Source: Saccharomyces uvarum (lineage: Eukaryota > Ascomycota > Saccharomycetes > Saccharomycetales > Saccharomycetaceae). From it: a DNA stretch of 64,000 nt. The stretch lies in the NCBI GenBank assembly GCA_947243795.1, contig OX365934.1, positions 682,001 through 746,000 on the forward strand, given 5' to 3'. Positions within the stretch are counted from its first letter, which is position 1; every line of letters starts with the position of its first letter. The notes under the pieces were generated by a model. The model saw nothing but the letters and a program-made list of their open reading frames with translations. It was not told where the DNA came from and did no database searches. A program made the translations under genes and the position numbers. Below are positions 59,623 through 64,000 of this stretch, piece after piece.

Positions 59623-62436
59623 ATGTCTTCGAAGGATAAGTTTCAAGAGTTGGTGGACTCATTGAAACCAAGAACGGCTCACCAATACAAAACCTACTAT
59701 ACAAAATACATACAATGGTGCCAGCTTAACCAGATTATACCGACACCGGAAGACGATTCTACAAATAGCGTCCCCTATAAAGACCTACCCATATCCGCAG
59801 AACTCATACATTGGTTCTTACTGGATACATTGATAACGGATGACAAGTTTGAAGAGAAGCAAGAAGAAGAAGAAGAAGAAGAAGACTTTGACGATGAGGA
59901 GGAAAGTTCGTTCAAAATCGCTACTTTAAAGAAAATCATTGGAAGTTTAAACTTTCTGTCCAAACTATGCAAAGTGCATAACAATCCAAATGCTAATATA
60001 GACACCAAATATCTGGAACTAGTCACAAAGCTTCACACTCACTGGCTAGATTCTCAGAAGGCAATAACCGCTAACGAAACAAATAACACCAACACTCAGG
60101 TGTTATGCCCACCCTTACTGAAAGTGTCTCTGAACTTATGGAATCCGCAAACTAATCATCTTTCTGAAAAATTCTTCAAAACTTGCTCCGAAAAATTAAG
60201 GTTTCTGGTAGATTTCCAGTTTAGAAGCTACTTGAATCTATCATTTGAGGAAAGGTCTGAAATACGATTTGGCTCCCTCAAAGTCGGCCATACGGACAAA
60301 GACTCTATAGTATACCATAAAACTACTCACTCAAAGGAAAATAAAGACATACCGAGTCATCATCAACTCGTAGCACTATTACCACAGGATTGTCCCTTCA
60401 TTTGTCCTCAAACTACACTGGCCGCATACCTATATCTAAGATTTTATGGTATACCGTCTGTTTCAAAAGGTGATGGCTTCCCCAACTTAAACGATGATGA
60501 AGATGGCTCGCTTTTACAAGATTTGCCCATACTAAGAGGCAAGTCATTGACTACTTACCCTAAAGAAGAGACTTTTAGCAACTACTATACCACCGTATTT
60601 AGGTATTGTCACTTACCTTATAAAAGAAGAGAATACTTTAAAAAATCTAATCTGGTTTACCCAACCTGGGATGAAAACCTTTTTGAAAATTTCTTTGATG
60701 AAAAAGCCCATGGAAATTGGCTAGAACAACCTGAGGCTTTCGCATTCCCAGATAGAATTCCATTCGATTTTAAAAGGGTCATGAATTTCAAATCGCCTTA
60801 CACTTCGTATTCTAAACCCAGTGATAAGGACCCATTATCACCTCCAAAGGATTTGTTAGTTCAGATCTTTCCTGAAATTGACGAATATAAAAGACACGGC
60901 TACAATGACTTGTCCCAAGATGCAAAGGAATTTCTAGAATTAATGGAGAAACTACGAGAAAGACTATTGAACAACTTGCCATGGATTTTCAAATACTTCC
61001 CAAACCATGATATATTTCAGGATCCAATTTTTGGCAATTCTGATTTTCAATCATACTTTAATGATAAAACAATACATTCAAAGGGTCCCAACACTTTACC
61101 ATTCGGCATATTGCCGGGCTTCAATAAGATTTATAAGAATGAATCGAATTTTTGCAATCTCCTAATCGAGCCACCTTCGCAGTTGGCTTCGTTAACGACT
61201 AGTAACCCAGACTCGCGTGTTTCCCAAAGAGCAGAATCGGAAGGTCCATCTCAAATGGCCCAAATCGATACTGCTCACATGAGCGAATTATTGAAGGAGC
61301 AAAGTTTTGAGTTTGTTCAATTTCAAACATTGTCTAATTTCCACATCTTATTATCGATGTTTAATAAAATTTTCGAAAAATTAGAAATGAAAAAATCTTC
61401 GAGAGGTTATATTCTACATCAACTCAACTTATTCAAGGATACCTTAAACGATAGGATCAAGAAATCTAAAATCAACGATTCAGATAAATTCATCCGTGAT
61501 ATCCAGCCTATCAAGAAGGAAGAAATTACTACAAATGGAGATGAACCAAATAGTTTGCGCCGAACAAAGAGACCAAAACCAATCAGGTTACTTTCAATCG
61601 CGGATTCATCTGATGAGTCTTCTACAGAAGACTCGAATGTATTTAAAAGGGATGGAGTAGCTAATGGTGACGATGATGCCGATGAAGAAAATGAAGATGA
61701 AAATGATCCTGAAATGCAAGAACAATTGAAGTCTATGATAAATGAACTCATCAACTCAAAGATAAATACTTTTCTGCAGGATCAGATGGAGCAATTCGAG
61801 TTGAAATTAAACGCTTCACTAGATAAAATTCTGGAAGACAAAGTCGCTCGTATTATTGAGCAAAAATTTAGTACATATGCTACGCCACTTTCGACTTTGA
61901 AGAGATCACAACCTCATGTGGCAGAAGATGATGATATCGCATTCGATATCGATATCTCGAAGAAGCCTAGGTTTAGTGGTAAATACGCAGAGCCTGTAAA
62001 AGATAACGATGACCGTCAACCCGTATCCAGTACGGCATCACCACCACTCGAACAAGACCAGCAAGAAAACAAAGATGCCGATGAACAGCCATTCATGCTG
62101 GACAGTTCTATAGATACAATAGAAGGAATAATTCTTGAATGGTTCACTCCAACCCCCAAGTACGGTAATCAATGCGTTCACTCAATGAACAAATCTGGCA
62201 ATAAGTCCTGGAGGGCTAATTGTGAAACATTATACAAGGAAAGGAAATCAATCGTTGAGTTTTATATTCACTTAGTCAACCATGAAAACCTTGACAGATA
62301 CAAAGCGGTAGACATTTGTGAGAAAATACGGGATCAAAATGAAGGTTCATTTTCTCGCTTGGCGAAGTTCCTAAAGAAGTGGAGACACGAGCATCACAAT
62401 TCATTTGATGGACTGTTGGTTTATTTATCTAGTTGA
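59623..62436 (+). CDS. CBF2: Kinetochore protein Cbf2/Ndc10 (CBF3a)
   Basis: Essential CBF3 subunit that binds CDEIII of the point centromere and nucleates the kinetochore; also at the spindle midzone. The ATG at 59623 gives 937 residues; no other ATG lies in frame back to the stop at 59503. S288c is annotated 956 residues, with an extra N-terminus. The first half (to about residue 540) is the tyrosine-recombinase-like DNA-binding fold, starting '[20 protein letters not shown]', derived in evolution from an Flp-like ancestor but without an active site. A disordered acidic stretch near residues 690-720 and a basic NLS-like '[10 protein letters not shown]' precede a coiled coil and the conserved C-terminal domain ('[20 protein letters not shown]'). 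Confidence 0.95.
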   Translation: MSSKDKFQELVDSLKPRTAHQYKTYYTKYIQWCQLNQIIPTPEDDSTNSVPYKDLPISAELIHWFLLDTLITDDKFEEKQEEEEEEEDFDDEEESSFKIATLKKIIGSLNFLSKLCKVHNNPNANIDTKYLELVTKLHTHWLDSQKAITANETNNTNTQVLCPPLLKVSLNLWNPQTNHLSEKFFKTCSEKLRFLVDFQFRSYLNLSFEERSEIRFGSLKVGHTDKDSIVYHKTTHSKENKDIPSHHQLVALLPQDCPFICPQTTLAAYLYLRFYGIPSVSKGDGFPNLNDDEDGSLLQDLPILRGKSLTTYPKEETFSNYYTTVFRYCHLPYKRREYFKKSNLVYPTWDENLFENFFDEKAHGNWLEQPEAFAFPDRIPFDFKRVMNFKSPYTSYSKPSDKDPLSPPKDLLVQIFPEIDEYKRHGYNDLSQDAKEFLELMEKLRERLLNNLPWIFKYFPNHDIFQDPIFGNSDFQSYFNDKTIHSKGPNTLPFGILPGFNKIYKNESNFCNLLIEPPSQLASLTTSNPDSRVSQRAESEGPSQMAQIDTAHMSELLKEQSFEFVQFQTLSNFHILLSMFNKIFEKLEMKKSSRGYILHQLNLFKDTLNDRIKKSKINDSDKFIRDIQPIKKEEITTNGDEPNSLRRTKRPKPIRLLSIADSSDESSTEDSNVFKRDGVANGDDDADEENEDENDPEMQEQLKSMINELINSKINTFLQDQMEQFELKLNASLDKILEDKVARIIEQKFSTYATPLSTLKRSQPHVAEDDDIAFDIDISKKPRFSGKYAEPVKDNDDRQPVSSTASPPLEQDQQENKDADEQPFMLDSSIDTIEGIILEWFTPTPKYGNQCVHSMNKSGNKSWRANCETLYKERKSIVEFYIHLVNHENLDRYKAVDICEKIRDQNEGSFSRLAKFLKKWRHEHHNSFDGLLVYLSS

Positions 62437-62696
62437 GAAAATTGTAACAATACTTACTCTGTAAATATATATAAAGATATATACTTGCAATATATAATGA
62501 TGTTTCTTTTTGTAGAATGACACGGGTAACCAAATAACTTTTGTAGGGGTTCTATTCAGCTAAGAAGCCTTCGTTTGACCTTAAAATATATACGAGATCT
62601 TTAAATACTAACAGACTTCACAAGTTCAATCAAAACACTAAAGGGAAAAAAAACACTGATATCTGGAATCGGGAACAGAAATAAAACAGCAGCGTC

Positions 62697-64000
62697 ATGC
62701 GACTTTCATGTTATAACCAAGGCAGAAGATCCGCTGGTCAAATAGAGAAGCTATCTGTTCTTGTTACGTCTATGATAGCTCTGTTGATACCCTGTCATGC
62801 AGTACTCGTACCCTGGCTAGATAACGACCCATTTGAAGAAGCTCTTATAGGGATCGACGATGATTCGTGGAATAACGGTATACTTTCAAACACGCTTCCG
62901 TTACATCCCTCCGAAGTTACTGAGGATAATAGAAGTTTGAAACAAAAAGGCATTGTACCACAATATGTTATCGATAATAGCCCTCTGATTCATCTATACA
63001 GTGAAGAAAAATATTGGCCAGCCGATATCAAGGACTTTGTGAAAAAATTCCAGTTGCGGGACCATAGTGGAGAAAACATTATCAAAGAGAGCCTCCATGA
63101 TTTAAGTGATTTACAGGAGTTTTATTCAGTAGAATCACAGAATGGAACGTATGACCGGATATCGAGTGAAGGTACATACATGACAAGTTTGGATGATTTT
63201 GACAAAGATCCAAAGTGGTTGTTGGGAGAACAACCGGAATATGGTACGGGCCACATTAAGAAGGCTCCCGCAGTCCTTTTTGTTGTCGATAAGGGGAATG
63301 GTTGGGTGGATGCATTTTGGTTTTATTTCTACCCATTCAATTGGGGGCCCTATATTATGGGTTCCGGACCATGGGGTAATCACGTAGGAGATTGGGAGCA
63401 TTCTTTAGTAAGATTTTATAATGGGGAACCACGTTATCTTTGGATGAGTGCCCATGGTGGCGGTACTGCTTATAAGTTTGAAGCCATTGAGAAAATCAAA
63501 AGACTACGCCGTATCGATGGGAAACTGACGAACGAAGCTATCAAGAAACCTGTGATTTTCAGTGCAAGAGGAACGCATGCGCATTACGCATCGGTAGGTC
63601 AGCATTCGCACGATGTTCCATTCTTCTTTATGCCATTGAGTGATTTTACTGATAGAGGTCCATTATGGGATCCTTCTTTGAATTTTTATGCCTATACTGT
63701 TACCGTGGGGGAAACTATGACCCCGTGTGGTGTTGAGGAAACCAAAATGGGGCTAGACTGGCTATCTTTCAAGGGTTCTTGGGGTGATAAACAACTAAAA
63801 GCAAAGGATCCTCGACAGAAATGGTGCCCTTTCCAATGGAAATACATTGATGGACCAAGAGGCCCGTTTTTCAAAAATATGGAAAGAGTTTCTCTATGTC
63901 AGCGATTCAAATGGTGGAATTTTTGGAAGGGCTGTCCTGCAAGAAGGTATATTAAAAGAGGCGAAGGTTTAGATGCAGAGAAAAATGATCTCGTGGGTGA
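62697..64000 (+). CDS. VPS62: Vps62, 5' part (cut by window edge)
   Basis: Vacuolar protein-sorting gene of S. cerevisiae (YGR141W), needed for cytoplasm-to-vacuole delivery; biochemical role unknown. 434 codons are present of about 467 expected, and the frame is open to the last base. The N-terminus has a hydrophobic stretch ('LSVLVTSMIALLIPCHAVLV', about residues 19-38) that looks like a signal peptide or anchor. The conserved DUF946-type core follows: 'WVDAFWFYFYPFNWGPYIMG', 'GNHVGDWEHSLVRF' and 'ARGTHAHYASVGQHSHD', with clustered His and Asp residues. No stop or poly(A) region is seen because the window ends. Confidence 0.93.
   Translation, partial: MRLSCYNQGRRSAGQIEKLSVLVTSMIALLIPCHAVLVPWLDNDPFEEALIGIDDDSWNNGILSNTLPLHPSEVTEDNRSLKQKGIVPQYVIDNSPLIHLYSEEKYWPADIKDFVKKFQLRDHSGENIIKESLHDLSDLQEFYSVESQNGTYDRISSEGTYMTSLDDFDKDPKWLLGEQPEYGTGHIKKAPAVLFVVDKGNGWVDAFWFYFYPFNWGPYIMGSGPWGNHVGDWEHSLVRFYNGEPRYLWMSAHGGGTAYKFEAIEKIKRLRRIDGKLTNEAIKKPVIFSARGTHAHYASVGQHSHDVPFFFMPLSDFTDRGPLWDPSLNFYAYTVTVGETMTPCGVEETKMGLDWLSFKGSWGDKQLKAKDPRQKWCPFQWKYIDGPRGPFFKNMERVSLCQRFKWWNFWKGCPARRYIKRGEGLDAEKNDLVG

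Noticed and set aside
1-64000. CRISPR arrays, bacterial operons, riboswitches, centromere or telomere repeats
   Set aside because: None is seen. The window is ordinary yeast chromosome-arm sequence with single-gene transcription units.

Overview
The window is budding-yeast chromosomal DNA of the Saccharomyces sensu stricto group. Gene order and protein content match the right arm of S. cerevisiae chromosome VII from CLB1 (YGR108W) to VPS62 (YGR141W), gene for gene. From memory of the S288c proteins, conserved products such as Rps23 and Pre9 are identical or nearly so, while fast-evolving parts (Clb1 N-terminus, Nup57 repeats, the Cbf2 linker, YGR130C) differ a lot. It is therefore probably a sister species (S. 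mikatae, S. jurei, S. kudriavzevii or similar) rather than S. cerevisiae itself. I cannot fix the species from this window.

Layout: 1-6.0 kb holds two convergent B-type cyclins (CLB1, CLB6), a tRNA-Cys and the cardiolipin lipase CLD1. 6.0-20.6 kb holds a probable replication origin, YGR111W, SHY1, DAM1, SPT6, YGR117C, the intron-containing RPS23A and NUP57. 20.9-31.2 kb holds COG2, tRNA-Asn, MEP1, the PalC-like YGR122W, a decayed Ty3-family element with a nested solo delta LTR, tRNA-Arg, PPT1 and tRNA-Ile. 31.9-46.0 kb holds ASN2, VSB1, YGR126W, the TANGO2 homologue YGR127W, UTP8, SYF2 and the eisosome gene YGR130C. 46.8-64 kb holds FHN1, PHB1, PEX4, CAF130, PRE9, LSB1, TPO2, CBF2 and the 5' part of VPS62, which runs off the right edge.

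Most genes are unrelated housekeeping functions, but some local logic is visible. CLB6 has MluI-box (MBF) sites, ASN2 a Gcn4 site, PRE9 a perfect Rpn4 (PACE) site, MEP1 and VSB1 GATA-factor clusters, and LSB1 heat-shock-like elements. The two eisosome/MCC genes YGR130C and FHN1 share one divergent promoter.

No wholly new system was found. The observations most worth following are a long linear motif with identical spacing shared by YGR126W and the polyamine transporter Tpo2, a perfect extended origin consensus at 6164-6180, the GATA cluster upstream of VSB1, and start-site differences from S288c for PEX4 and CBF2.
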